DNA of 64,000 nt, from assembly GCA_964467615.1 (NCBI GenBank), contig CAYXRK010000004.1, positions 1 through 64,000 on the forward strand, written 5' to 3'. The notes beneath the pieces are model-generated. The model had not been told where the DNA came from. It did no database searches and was given only the letters and a program-made list of their open reading frames with translations. The DNA is from CAYXRK01 sp964467615 (GTDB lineage Bacteria; Hydrogenedentota; Hydrogenedentia; Hydrogenedentales; GCA-2746185). The position numbers were made by a program, and so were the translations under genes. Numbering within the stretch: position 1 is the first letter of the stretch; each line of letters opens with the position of its first letter. Below are positions 1-8,141 of the stretch, one piece after another.

Positions 1-1366
1 TGTATTGTGTCACCAACCCCGCGACGGGGACTAGGATGACCACATCGTCGTAGCCCAAGGCAGCCGAGGGCGCCTGCCCTACGTCGCCCTTGATAGGTTC
101 GGCAGGCGAGGGCGCCTGCCCCACATTTCGAATTTCGTATTGCGGCCGCGATTCGCCTGAAGCTGTGTGAGACATCCGCGATTCGCCAAGAGCGGTGTGG
201 GGCAGCCGCCCTCGGCTGCCCGAACTCGCCTCCCCCGTTCGCCCTGAGGGTGTCGAAGGGTGGACGGGGGAGGCGAGTTCGCGAATCCGCGCCAACATCC
301 CCGCATCGCCGCCACACGCGCCCGGAGTCAACGTGATCAACTCGACGCCGCGTTCCTTCGCGAGCGCGCCGAACCGCCGCTCGATGTGGTCCATGCGGCC
401 CTGGTCGAGATCGGTGACGACGACACGGCGCGGGCCGTTCGCGCGTTCGACGGCGCGCTGGACGTGCATCTGGCCCATGGGCCCGCCGCCTCCGATGAAC
501 AGCGCGAAACCGCCCGGCCGCAAATCGCTGCGCGCGTTGGTTTGAGCGAGCGCGTCTATGCCGGCCGCTCCGCCGAAGACGCGCACGCCCTCGTAGTGCA
601 TGCGGCCGATGTCGAGCGTCACATCGCCGTCGCGCAACGGCCCGCCGAGCAAATAGATGTTGCCGTTCTTTGCCACGCGCGGCGCGACCGCGTTCATCAA
701 CTCCGGCGTCGCGTTCCGAATGAGCGCGTCCTGAATCGAGTCGGGTAAAGGCGGAATCGACGTCGAGTTGCCATCGAGTTCGACGCGGGTTGTGGCGTCT
801 TTCGGCGTCATACGATCCAAATTCGCGTAGGACATTTCCACGCAGGCCCACGGTTCGGACAACGCCGACTGGCTGTATCCCGTCGCGGGGCGCACCGGCA
901 GCAGGTAGCAGCCCTCGTCGCCGTCCAGCGCGCGCTCATCCAGGTAGCAATACTGCGCGAGCCCGCCGCGAATCGCGTAGCCGAACGCGTAGCCCTCGCC
1001 CTTGTAATAAATGTCCGCCTGCACGATGTAGCGTTCGCCGGGCTTGAAGCGCTCCCGCCAATTCGCGCCTGCCTGCACGATCGTCACCGCGCACTCGTGG
1101 CCGAGGACGGTCGGATCGTTGAGCAAGTCTCGCCCGCGCAACCGGGGATGCTCGCCGCCGAGCTTGATGATTTTGATGTCGCTCAGGCAAAGGCCGATGG
1201 CGTCCACCCGGAGCAAGACTTCGTTGTCCGCCGGCGGACGAAGCGGCAACTCGGTCGGCGCGCCCCCGCGCCCGACGTTCTCAAATCCTGCCCCATACAA
1301 CTCCCAAGCGAGATACGTATCGGGCAGCGCATCGACCCCCTTCCGTTTTTCCGTAACTACCGCCAT
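1..1366 (-). CDS. Zinc-binding alcohol/polyol dehydrogenase (MDR family), 3' partial, with internal repeat insert
   Basis: The minus frame is open from an ATG at 1366 to the window edge, so the gene is C-terminally truncated here. It reads MAVVTEKRKG, then the GroES-like domain with GLCLSD (catalytic Zn Cys), LGHE (His-Glu) and SEPWACV, then a Rossmann segment with FIGGGGPMGQMH and VVVTDLDQGR. This is the order of medium-chain zinc dehydrogenases (NAD(P)-dependent oxidation of an alcohol or sugar alcohol); the substrate cannot be told. After GMLARIREL the conserved sequence breaks and resumes at GYDDVVILVP (about 58-1). The intervening 70 or so residues are encoded by palindromic repeats and contain no stop. 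The gene could still be functional or be decaying. Confidence 0.85.
   Translation of the reverse strand, partial: MAVVTEKRKGVDALPDTYLAWELYGAGFENVGRGGAPTELPLRPPADNEVLLRVDAIGLCLSDIKIIKLGGEHPRLRGRDLLNDPTVLGHECAVTIVQAGANWRERFKPGERYIVQADIYYKGEGYAFGYAIRGGLAQYCYLDERALDGDEGCYLLPVRPATGYSQSALSEPWACVEMSYANLDRMTPKDATTRVELDGNSTSIPPLPDSIQDALIRNATPELMNAVAPRVAKNGNIYLLGGPLRDGDVTLDIGRMHYEGVRVFGGAAGIDALAQTNARSDLRPGGFALFIGGGGPMGQMHVQRAVERANGPRRVVVTDLDQGRMDHIERRFGALAKERGVELITLTPGACGGDAGMLARIRELASPVHPSTPSGRTGEASSGSRGRLPHTALGESRMSHTASGESRPQYEIRNVGQAPSPAEPIKGDVGQAPSAALGYDDVVILVPVAGLVTQY
59..126 (+). repeat. Two copies of a GGCAGsCG-AGGG-CGsCTGCC palindromic repeat
   Basis: Copy A is 59-82 (GGCAGCCG AGGG CGCCTGCC C TAC). 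Copy B is 101-126 (GGCAGGCG AGGG CGCCTGCC CCACAT). B is a perfect 8-bp stem with an AGGG loop; A has one C-C mismatch in the stem. Both lie inside the dehydrogenase coding frame, in which the repeat reads VGQAPSP or GQAPSAA. Two more copies occur at 196-221 (inverted) and 53878-53903. Confidence 0.85.
148..207 (+). repeat. Imperfect 30-bp tandem duplication
   Basis: Units 148-177 and 178-207 both begin GCGATTCGCC and match at about 22 of 30 positions; the second ends in TGTGGGGCAGCC, which runs into the inverted palindrome copy at 196-221. In the dehydrogenase frame this encodes two SGES/LGES-containing units (LGESRMSHTASGESRP). The phase is preserved because the unit length is a multiple of three. 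Confidence 0.75.
196..221 (-). repeat. Inverted copy C of the GGCAGCCG palindromic repeat
   Basis: Read on the minus strand it is GGGCAGCCG AGGG CGGCTGCCC followed by ACA, a perfect 9-bp stem with the same AGGG loop. Compared with copy B, both stem arms have changed together (C/G instead of G/C at the sixth stem position), so base pairing is kept while the sequence differs. Confidence 0.85.
221..281 (+). repeat. 61-bp long inverted repeat with CCCTGAGGGTGTCGAAGGG centre
   Basis: Arms CGAACTCGCCTCCCCCGT (221-238) and their exact reverse complement (264-281) enclose a centre containing CCCTGAGGGTGTCGAAGGG. The same centre with unrelated arms occurs at 35610-35676, and a related version at 53167-53199. 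Here it lies in the coding frame of the dehydrogenase and specifies part of the inserted peptide (SPVHPSTPSG on the minus strand). Confidence 0.9.
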
Positions 1367-1394
1367 AACCCGTCACCACCCTTTCCAGGAATTT

Positions 1395-1550
1395 ATCGTC
1401 ATCGTCATCGTCATCGTCATCGNNNNNNNNNNNNNNNNNNNNNNNNNNNNNNNNNNNNNNNNNNNNNNNNNNNNNNNNNNNNNNNNNNNNNNNNNNNNNN
1501 NNNNNNNNNNNNNNNNNNNNNNATCGTCATCGTCATCGTCATCGTCATCG
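1395..1550 (+). repeat. ATCGTC hexanucleotide microsatellite interrupted by a 100-N assembly gap
   Basis: ATCGTC repeats run up to the gap (1395-1422) and resume after it (1523-1550). The N run (1423-1522) is exactly 100, the usual placeholder for unknown size, so the true array length is unknown and the contigs were probably split by the repeat itself. It lies between the divergently transcribed dehydrogenase and the 1780 gene, so it could also influence their promoters. Confidence 0.9.
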
Positions 1551-1693
1551 AAATTCTACCGAGGAATTTCCGCGGCGCTCCAAGGCATTCCGAGGCGATT
1601 TTCCCGGGATCCGATGGTATCACGAGGCGATTTTCAAGTCGAAAAACGCCCAAATTCTGGGCGTGTATGGGTCCGCTAGTGATTGGAAAATTA

Positions 1694-1722
1694 TTGACAG
1701 CCCCCCTACCCCATGCTAGAAT
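1694..1722 (+). promoter_or_regulatory. Sigma-70-type promoter of the 1780 gene
   Basis: TTGACA (1694-1699), a 17-nt spacer, then TAGAAT (1717-1722), about 57 nt before the ATG at 1780. A perfect -35 box with ideal spacing in GC-rich DNA makes this a strong prediction. The rest of the 1367-1779 gap contains only the microsatellite, a direct repeat of CGAGGCGATTTTC (near 1592 and 1622) and a small ACGCCCA/TGGGCGT hairpin near 1646-1664. Confidence 0.75.
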
Positions 1723-1779
1723 CGCCTCGGCGAAAGTGCCGTTTTTCTAAGTGTTTCCGGACAATAGGCGGGCTGAATC

Positions 1780-3549
1780 ATGGCTGGTGACAAGAAGAAT
1801 CACGACGAAGGCGCGACCCCCATCGAGGACGATTTCGGCTCACTCCCTCAAGACGGCGGCGGCCTCGGTAACCTCCCGCCGCTGAGCGACTTCGATAGCG
1901 GCGACGACTCGGGAGGGACCGGAAATCTGCCGCCGCTCGGCAGCCTCGATTCCGACAGCGACGTCAAGTTCAGCAGCCCCGGCGACATGAAATTAAGCAC
2001 CCCGGGCGGCAGCACGCCTGTAGGCCGTGGGGGTCAGAAAACGCCCGATTTCAGCCTTGGCGCCAGCTTCACCACCCCCGCCGATGACATGGACACCCCC
2101 GAACCGGCAGGTGGCTTCGGTTTCCAGGACATCGCGGCAGACAGCGACTTCTCCCCCGAAACCCCCGAAATCGGTCCCGGCCCCGACTCCGACATGGACA
2201 CACCCATGTTCGACAAGGCTTTTGGTGGCGACAGCGGGGAATTCGGGGCGGTCAGCACGCCCCACGGCGGCTTTTCCACGCCCACCCAGGCCATGTCCAC
2301 ACCCGCTCCCATGTTCGACGCCTCCCCCAGCCCCGCAGGCGGTGACTTCGGATTTGACGACGACGCGTTTGGCGGCGGGGGCATGGGTAAGGGTCGGCCG
2401 ATGGCGTCTCCCCAGTTCGATGACGTCGGCACGCCTATCCCGGATTTTTCGCCCGATACGGAACTGCCAGCGCAACAGCCAACGGGATCCATGGAAGCAC
2501 GCGGCAGACGCGGCGGCATGAGCCGATTGGTGGCATCAGTGCTCGTCATCGTGGCGCTGGCAGGCGGAATGATCGCTGGGCCCTTCGTCCCGTACCTGCC
2601 CAATCCGAGGATTAAAGTGATTGAGGAAAAGGACCAAGAGATCGCGTCCTTGAAGCAACAGATTCGAAGGGTTACCGAACTCGCGCCATCGACTGGCACT
2701 CCGCTGACTCAGGAAGAGGTCGACAAGATGGCTGCCGAAGCCACGCGGCTCAAGGCGGAAATCGAAACGCATACCAATGAATTGGCGAGACTCCTGGATG
2801 AATCGCAGAGAAAGCAATCGGAGCTAGCGCTAATTCAGGAGGACATCGACGAAGGCAGCCAATTATTCGTCGAAACCGACGATGCGCTCCAAGCGCTCAA
2901 GCAGGAAATCGCGATTACTGAAGCGCGGCACGAAGGGTTGCTGGCGGAAAACGAACGCCTCACCGGGCAAGTCGGCGAATTGGAAGTGGCCGCGGCGCGC
3001 GCACAATCGACGCGCGATACGCTTCTGCACAATTTGGATCTGATGATCGTGCAGATCGAGGGCGGCATCGGGTTGACGCCAGCGAAGTATTCGCGCGACG
3101 GACGCCTTGCCAAGGCGCGGGAGTTGCGCGACGGAGTGGGTGGCATGAATTGGGTCGATCCCGAAACCCTTGACGGGTACACCGAATTGTATCTGAGCGA
3201 AATGCAAATCGGTTCGTCTCGGGAGTATTTCTTCGCGAAGATTCCGATTCATGATCAGCTTGGGAGTGAATTCACGAAGTGGGCCGAATGCCTGATGAAC
3301 GGAAACTGGAGCGTGTATTTCCGGACGATTGACGGAACGAACGTCGGCAGTTACGAAAACATCTCGACGACAAACGTTCCTGAGTACCGGTTCCGCGAAG
3401 ATTTGCCAGCGAACACCAAGCTTGAAATTGAAGAACAAATTGTCGCCGCCCGCGTGCCGGACTTCGCGGAGAAGGTGGCGGTGCTTGAGGGCAAGCAAGC
3501 CGTGTACGACACCAAAACGGGGCTCCAAAAGACATTCGAATCGCTGTAG
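1780..3549 (+). CDS. Single-pass membrane coiled-coil protein with TP-rich disordered N-terminus
   Basis: 589 residues, family not recognised. Residues 1-245 are acidic, Gly/Pro-rich and packed with Thr-Pro dipeptides (STP, DTP, TTP, ETP). One hydrophobic helix lies at about 249-271 (LVASVLVIVALAGG). Residues about 279-400 are a Glu/Lys/Gln-rich coiled coil. The C-terminal 190 residues look globular (GGIGLTPAKYSRDG, SREYFFAKIPIHDQ). An inside-out topology with the TP-rich part in the cytoplasm and the coiled coil in the periplasm is inferred. The TP motifs resemble phospho-Thr sites read by FHA domains, but no kinase is nearby. A strong promoter sits upstream and the ATG is unambiguous. Confidence 0.8.
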   Translation: MAGDKKNHDEGATPIEDDFGSLPQDGGGLGNLPPLSDFDSGDDSGGTGNLPPLGSLDSDSDVKFSSPGDMKLSTPGGSTPVGRGGQKTPDFSLGASFTTPADDMDTPEPAGGFGFQDIAADSDFSPETPEIGPGPDSDMDTPMFDKAFGGDSGEFGAVSTPHGGFSTPTQAMSTPAPMFDASPSPAGGDFGFDDDAFGGGGMGKGRPMASPQFDDVGTPIPDFSPDTELPAQQPTGSMEARGRRGGMSRLVASVLVIVALAGGMIAGPFVPYLPNPRIKVIEEKDQEIASLKQQIRRVTELAPSTGTPLTQEEVDKMAAEATRLKAEIETHTNELARLLDESQRKQSELALIQEDIDEGSQLFVETDDALQALKQEIAITEARHEGLLAENERLTGQVGELEVAAARAQSTRDTLLHNLDLMIVQIEGGIGLTPAKYSRDGRLAKARELRDGVGGMNWVDPETLDGYTELYLSEMQIGSSREYFFAKIPIHDQLGSEFTKWAECLMNGNWSVYFRTIDGTNVGSYENISTTNVPEYRFREDLPANTKLEIEEQIVAARVPDFAEKVAVLEGKQAVYDTKTGLQKTFESL

Positions 3550-3695
3550 TCCACTTACGAATAGTTGTCGCCGCGCGGGGCGCTTCGTCTCGCGCGGTGT
3601 TTGTATTTCGCGCGCGACCGAATTGGGCCCGATCGCGTTTTGGAGCACGGGGCGCGCCTATGCTAATGTGTGGGCGTACGGGGGAGTCGCGCCGC

Positions 3696-4160
3696 ATGTT
3701 TTTTCGCTTGTCGTCCCTAGGTCTATGTCTTTTCGCCATGCCGTTCTGTGGGGGCTGCGCCACATCGGCGCCGGACGCCACCGGCTTTGCCTTAGTCGAA
3801 TCCGCCGTCGTTGATGGGGCGTACGTGGACGTCTGGCAGGCGAGCAAGAAGGTGCTCCGGGACGAAGAACTGATCGTATTTACCCGGGACAAACGCGGCC
3901 TTTTCGTCGCGTACGATGACCTTGGACGGCACCGTCTCGTGCCGCGCCGCAGACAGTTCTCGGTCGTCGTCGAGGAAGTGTCGGCGACTTCGTCAAAAGT
4001 GACGATCGAGACGCTGGATCAGGAATACGGCGTGCGCCTGCTGAAGTACCCCGATTGGCACGACCGCAAGACTACGGAAACGGAACGGGGCTCGGCGATT
4101 CTTGAGGCGATCAAAGCGGGGGTGACGAATCCGGCGGGCGAGGCGGAAGCGTCGGAATAA
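3696..4160 (+). CDS. Probable secreted or lipid-anchored hypothetical protein
   Basis: An upstream in-frame extension to 3597 exists, but the ATG at 3696 has a GGGGAG ribosome site and opens directly with a signal peptide (MFFRLSSLGLCLFAMP) ending in FCGGCATS. The Cys could be a lipidation site, though the lipobox is atypical. The mature part of about 130 residues contains VDVWQASKKVLRDEELIV, a pattern common in small lipoproteins of unknown role. Transcription is probably separate from the following gene, which has its own TATAAT box. Confidence 0.65.
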   Translation: MFFRLSSLGLCLFAMPFCGGCATSAPDATGFALVESAVVDGAYVDVWQASKKVLRDEELIVFTRDKRGLFVAYDDLGRHRLVPRRRQFSVVVEEVSATSSKVTIETLDQEYGVRLLKYPDWHDRKTTETERGSAILEAIKAGVTNPAGEAEASE

Positions 4161-4269
4161 ATGAGCATGCCGGGAGTATATTGAGGAGCGGTCGTTGGTC
4201 GGTGATGGAATCGGCGAAAAAGCGCGGGGGGGATTTTGACCGCTGACACACGCGTTCTAACTTCGGTGT

Positions 4270-4275
4270 TATAAT
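4270..4275 (+). promoter_or_regulatory. -10 box (TATAAT) upstream of the zinc-ribbon gene
   Basis: Perfect TATAAT at 4270-4275, 45 nt before the ATG at 4321. The best -35 candidate, CTGACA at 4243-4248, is 21 nt away, longer than optimal, so the -35 element is uncertain. Confidence 0.45.
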
Positions 4276-4320
4276 GTGTAAGACGGGCTCGGTGGGGCCT
4301 GGGAAAGGCGGATTAAGCTG

Positions 4321-4767
4321 ATGCTCTCTTTGATTGAAGTACAGTGTCCACATTGTGGCGCTAAGGGCCAGATCATGGTGCCTCCGGTCGGCTCGATAAT
4401 TATAGGTCCATGCCCACAGTGCAAGGAATTGGTTGTGGTGTTTTGCGGACAGGTCTTGGCGCTCGAGAAGCAGATCATGGAAAATGGCCCGCTCGAGGAA
4501 CGGCAGGAACATCTGCTTTCCGTATTGAACGATTTTCTTCGTGACCGCGTGACCAAGTTGATGAGTGACGCGGAAAAAGGGGGAGAAAGCCGTATGAACG
4601 ACGGATTTGATGCACCGGAAGAAGCTGCGGAGGGCCCAGAAGCGGACAGCGAAAATACCACCGCGTTGCCCGAGGGCTCGATTACTCAAACCGAATTAGA
4701 TCGATTCTTGGAAGTAGACCTTAAGTTGCTCGACAATAAGGCCTACTTTAAGTCGGTATTCGGCTAG
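4321..4767 (+). CDS. Zinc-ribbon-type hypothetical protein
   Basis: 148 residues. The N-terminus holds two CxxC knuckles, CPHCG (about residues 9-13) and CPQCK (about 31-35), and a further Cys at FCGQ, as in a four-Cys zinc ribbon. The rest is acidic and probably flexible, ending in a helical segment (ITQTELDRFLEVDLKLLDNK). A role in protein or nucleic-acid binding is likely but the family is not recognised. It stands alone between its own promoter and a T-rich possible terminator. Confidence 0.75.
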   Translation: MLSLIEVQCPHCGAKGQIMVPPVGSIIIGPCPQCKELVVVFCGQVLALEKQIMENGPLEERQEHLLSVLNDFLRDRVTKLMSDAEKGGESRMNDGFDAPEEAAEGPEADSENTTALPEGSITQTELDRFLEVDLKLLDNKAYFKSVFG

Positions 4768-4803
4768 TCGTACGCCGTTTTACTCTGATCGCGATGCCAA
4801 AGA

Positions 4804-4829
4804 CGGCCGATGGTCGCCTTTTTTCTTTT
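4804..4829 (+). terminator. Possible intrinsic terminator
   Basis: CGGCCGATGGTCGCC, which forms only a weak, imperfect stem, is followed by the U-tract TTTTTTCTTTT. Position just after the zinc-ribbon gene and before moaE fits a terminator; the weak stem lowers confidence. Confidence 0.4.
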
Positions 4830-4890
4830 GGGTCAGCTTTGACTTGAAGATGCGTACGAGGCATTCTCACGCTGAGGGGTCGTTGTCCTG

Positions 4891-5319
4891 ATGTTTGAAC
4901 TTTCCGCAGACCCCATTGATCCCGGGCCACTACAAGTCGAGCTTGAAAACTCGGCGGCGGGCGCGTGTGTCACGTTCGAAGGATGGGTGCGTAATGATAA
5001 CGACGGCCGCGAGGTCACGCTGCTAGAGTACGAGGGTTACGAGGAAGTCGCCACGAAAGAAGGGCGCAAGATCATCGAGGAAGCTAGGTCGAAATTTGAC
5101 CTCATGGGAACGAGTTGCGTGCATCGGGTCGGGCGGCTGGACATCGGCGATATGGCGGTCTGGGTTGGCGTAACGGCAGGACATCGTGGCGAAGCGTTCG
5201 ACGGCTGCCGATTCATCATCGAGGAAGTTAAGCACCGGCTGCCGATTTGGAAGAAGGAGCACTACGCTTCCGGCGATTCGGGCTGGGTCAACTGTGAAAT
5301 CGCCCAGGCCCATGAATAG
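4891..5319 (+). CDS. moaE: Molybdopterin synthase catalytic subunit MoaE
   Basis: 142 residues, the usual MoaE length. Typical MoaE patterns are present: GACVTFEGWVRN, LEYEGYEEVA, CVHRVGRLDIGDMAVWVGV, AGHRGEAFDGCRFIIEEVK and LPIWKKEHY, the last with the active-site lysines. MoaE transfers sulfur from MoaD thiocarboxylate to precursor Z to make molybdopterin in the cytoplasm. No moaD or other moa gene is adjacent. Molybdoenzymes are not evident in this window; ActB has only a molybdopterin-like fold and is not known to need the cofactor. Confidence 0.93.
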   Translation: MFELSADPIDPGPLQVELENSAAGACVTFEGWVRNDNDGREVTLLEYEGYEEVATKEGRKIIEEARSKFDLMGTSCVHRVGRLDIGDMAVWVGVTAGHRGEAFDGCRFIIEEVKHRLPIWKKEHYASGDSGWVNCEIAQAHE

Positions 5320-5468
5320 CGATCTATCAGGCATCGCCCGATTTTCGCAATTGATTCCCGTTGGCTGACCCCCGGGAGACGGTCCGGTGGACATGGATCC
5401 GTCCAAAATTGAGCGGCTATTCCGTACGCAACGATTGGGTGTTCTTCGCAAAAAGGGAACGTCGAACG

Positions 5469-8141
5469 ATGAAAATTTCGGACACGCCAACTGCTATACC
5501 GCTCCGCAGGCGCAGAGCTCTGGATGTTTTGCCTGGCGCTCTCAATCGCGTTAACGCTCGACTGCAACTACGCTGTTTCGCGACAATTTGCTTTACTGCC
5601 GCCGCCACGCTGGGCCAGGTGGTCGGGCCGACCGGCGATGGCAGCGTCATCGTACCGACGGGCCATTCGATCCAGCCGGCGGGAAAGGCGGTGGAGTTTG
5701 AGGGGCGTCCGGTGGATATCGCGCTTTCGCCGGACGGCAAGACGCTGTACGGGAAAGATCATCGCGGCTTGTTCGTTGTAGATACCGCGACATGGACGCT
5801 CATGCAGGAGTTGCCATTCGCTAACGACACGGGTGGATCCATGCACGGCATCGCCGTATCCACCGATGGCGGCCGGGTGTACGCGACGACGGCGCAGAAT
5901 CTTCTCTGGGAGGCAAAGGTGGGGCCGGATCGGCGGCTCACTCTCGAGCGAGCGATCGCGCTTCCAGGGCCGGAGAGTGAGGACTCGGCGTCGCACGGGA
6001 CCGGCATCGCGCTCTCCGAGCTTCGACCACTGGCGCTCGTGTGCCTTTCGCGCAACAACTCGTTGGCCTTGGTGAATCTAAACGACGGACGCAAGGAAGA
6101 AGAGATTCTCGTAGGTGTCGCGCCCTACGACGTAGTGATCGATCCGCACGGCCTCACGGTGTACGTGTCGAATTGGGGTGGACGATTTCCAACGGCGGGC
6201 GACCGGACGGCGGAATCGTCGGGGACGCCGACGGTGATCGATGAGCGAGGCGTTGCGGCGACGGGCAGCATTTCGATTGTGGACTTGGCCGCGCGGAAGG
6301 AAGTCCGGCAGATAGCGGTGGGGTTGCATCCCTCGGACCTGGCGTTGACGAAGGACGGGAAATTCCTCTACGTCGCGTGCGCCAATTCGGACGAGGTGTG
6401 CGTCATCGACACGGCGGTCCACGAGGTCATCGAGTCGTTTTCCGTCCGGCCCAATGCGGCGCTGCCGTTCGGAAGCTTACCGAACGCGATTGCTCTCGGG
6501 CCACGTGAAGACCGGCTTTACGTGGCGAACGGGGGGAACAACGCGGTCGCCGTTGTCGACGTTGCGCCGGAACGGAGGCGTGCAAGCGTTGTACGGGGGT
6601 TTATTCCGGCGGGCTGGTTTCCCGCGGCGCTTACCGCGGACGCTGACCGACTATACGTTGCCAACGCGAAGGGCATCGGTTCGCGGAGCAAACACGCGGG
6701 CCAGCGGGGTTGGGACGTGTATTGGCACCGGGGGTCGGTGTCGCAGGTGGCGTATCCGGCAGAGGCCGAACTGGCAAGCTACACCGAAAGCGTCCTTACG
6801 AATGCGCGGCTGCCGCAGGCGCTGCGCGCATGGGAGCGCTCGAACGAAACGCGCAAGGCAGTGGCGGTGCCCGCCGCACTGGGTGAGCCGTCCGTTTTCG
6901 AGCATGTAATCTATGTCGTGAAAGAAAACCGGACCTACGATCAGGTCTTCGGCGATCTGCCGCAAGGGAATGGCGACCCGGAGTTGTGCATATTTCCTCG
7001 GGAGCTTACGCCCAATCATCACGCGCTCGCCGAACAGTTTGTATTGTTAGATAACTATTATTGTAATGGCATTAATTCGGCGGACGGACACGCTTGGTCG
7101 ATGGAGGGCATCGTCACGGACCACCTCGAAAAATCGTTCGGCGGATTTACGCGGAGCTACACGTTCGGAAACGATCCGATTTCTTATGCGTCTTCGGGGT
7201 TTATTTGGGACAGCGTACTTTCGGCGGGATTGTCGTTCCGCAATTTCGGAGAGTTCAACGCTACAAGTTTGCCTTCGGCCTCGATCTCGTTTCTCGACGT
7301 CTATCGCGACTATACAGCGGAGACACGGTCGATCACGTTCACGCATAGCATCGGAGTCGATAGACTGCGTACGTTCAGCTCGCCGGACTATCCCGGTTGG
7401 AACTTGAACATACCGGACCAATTGAGGGCCGATCTATTCATTCGAGAGCTGCACGCCGCGGAGGCCGACGGCGCTTGGCCGAGCATGACCATTGTGTACT
7501 TACCGCAGGACCACACGTCGGGCACAAAAGGGGGGATGCCGACGCCGCGCGCGCACGTCGCGGACAACGACCTCGCGCTCGGACGAATCGTCGAGGCCGT
7601 ATCCAAAAGCCGGTTTTGGCCGAAGACGTGCATCTTTGTGATCGAGGACGATCCGCAGGACGGGTTCGACCATGTGGACGGGCACCGGTCCCTTTGCCTG
7701 GTGGGCAGTCCCTACACGAAGCGCGGAAAAGTTGTCAGCGAATTCTATAATCAGACCTCGGTCCTCCACACGATGGCGCGTATCTTGGGAATTCCACCGC
7801 TCAATCAGATCGATTCGTCCGCGCCGTTGATGTCGAAGTGTTTCCGCAACAAAGTGGACTTGACTCCGTACACCGCGCTGTCGGCGAACGTGCGCCTGGA
7901 TGAGATGAACCCGGCAAAAGCGGCGTTGGCTGACGATGCGCGCTATTGGGCCGAACGCAGCGCTGCACAACCGTTCGAAAGTTTCGACGAAGCAGACGAC
8001 GACACACTGAATCGCATTCTCTGGCACGCCATGAAAGGATACGAAACCGAGTATCCGGCGCACCTCGCGGGCGCGCACGGAAAGGGATTGATGAAGTTGG
8101 GCCTCGTCGTGAATGGCAATGAGGAAGAAGGGGACGATTAG
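5469..8141 (+). CDS. Secreted YncE-like beta-propeller fused to a phosphoesterase domain
   Basis: 890 residues from the ATG at 5469, which has an AAGGGA site; the longer frame from 5361 has no support. A hydrophobic signal (CFATICFTAAATLG) follows a basic N-terminus. Residues about 60-420 form a seven-bladed-type propeller with repeated patterns (ALSPDGKTLYGKD, VYVSNWGG, KDGKFLYVACANS, DRLYVANGGNNAV). From about 475 comes the acid phosphatase/phospholipase-C-type phosphoesterase domain: HVIYVVKENRTYDQVFGDLP, HAWSMEGIVTDH, FVIEDDPQDGFDHVDGH. It probably hydrolyses phosphoester substrates in the periplasm. It ends with a 4-bp convergent overlap with murG. Confidence 0.85.
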   Translation: MKISDTPTAIPLRRRRALDVLPGALNRVNARLQLRCFATICFTAAATLGQVVGPTGDGSVIVPTGHSIQPAGKAVEFEGRPVDIALSPDGKTLYGKDHRGLFVVDTATWTLMQELPFANDTGGSMHGIAVSTDGGRVYATTAQNLLWEAKVGPDRRLTLERAIALPGPESEDSASHGTGIALSELRPLALVCLSRNNSLALVNLNDGRKEEEILVGVAPYDVVIDPHGLTVYVSNWGGRFPTAGDRTAESSGTPTVIDERGVAATGSISIVDLAARKEVRQIAVGLHPSDLALTKDGKFLYVACANSDEVCVIDTAVHEVIESFSVRPNAALPFGSLPNAIALGPREDRLYVANGGNNAVAVVDVAPERRRASVVRGFIPAGWFPAALTADADRLYVANAKGIGSRSKHAGQRGWDVYWHRGSVSQVAYPAEAELASYTESVLTNARLPQALRAWERSNETRKAVAVPAALGEPSVFEHVIYVVKENRTYDQVFGDLPQGNGDPELCIFPRELTPNHHALAEQFVLLDNYYCNGINSADGHAWSMEGIVTDHLEKSFGGFTRSYTFGNDPISYASSGFIWDSVLSAGLSFRNFGEFNATSLPSASISFLDVYRDYTAETRSITFTHSIGVDRLRTFSSPDYPGWNLNIPDQLRADLFIRELHAAEADGAWPSMTIVYLPQDHTSGTKGGMPTPRAHVADNDLALGRIVEAVSKSRFWPKTCIFVIEDDPQDGFDHVDGHRSLCLVGSPYTKRGKVVSEFYNQTSVLHTMARILGIPPLNQIDSSAPLMSKCFRNKVDLTPYTALSANVRLDEMNPAKAALADDARYWAERSAAQPFESFDEADDDTLNRILWHAMKGYETEYPAHLAGAHGKGLMKLGLVVNGNEEEGDD

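Noticed and set aside
1423..1522. Apparent sequence gap as a possible mobile element
   Set aside because: Exactly 100 N flanked by the same hexamer is an assembly placeholder, not evidence of an insertion.
1044..1750. Plus-strand open frames running through the N gap
   Set aside because: They are antisense to the dehydrogenase and are kept open by the ATCGTC repeat and N run; they have no independent support.
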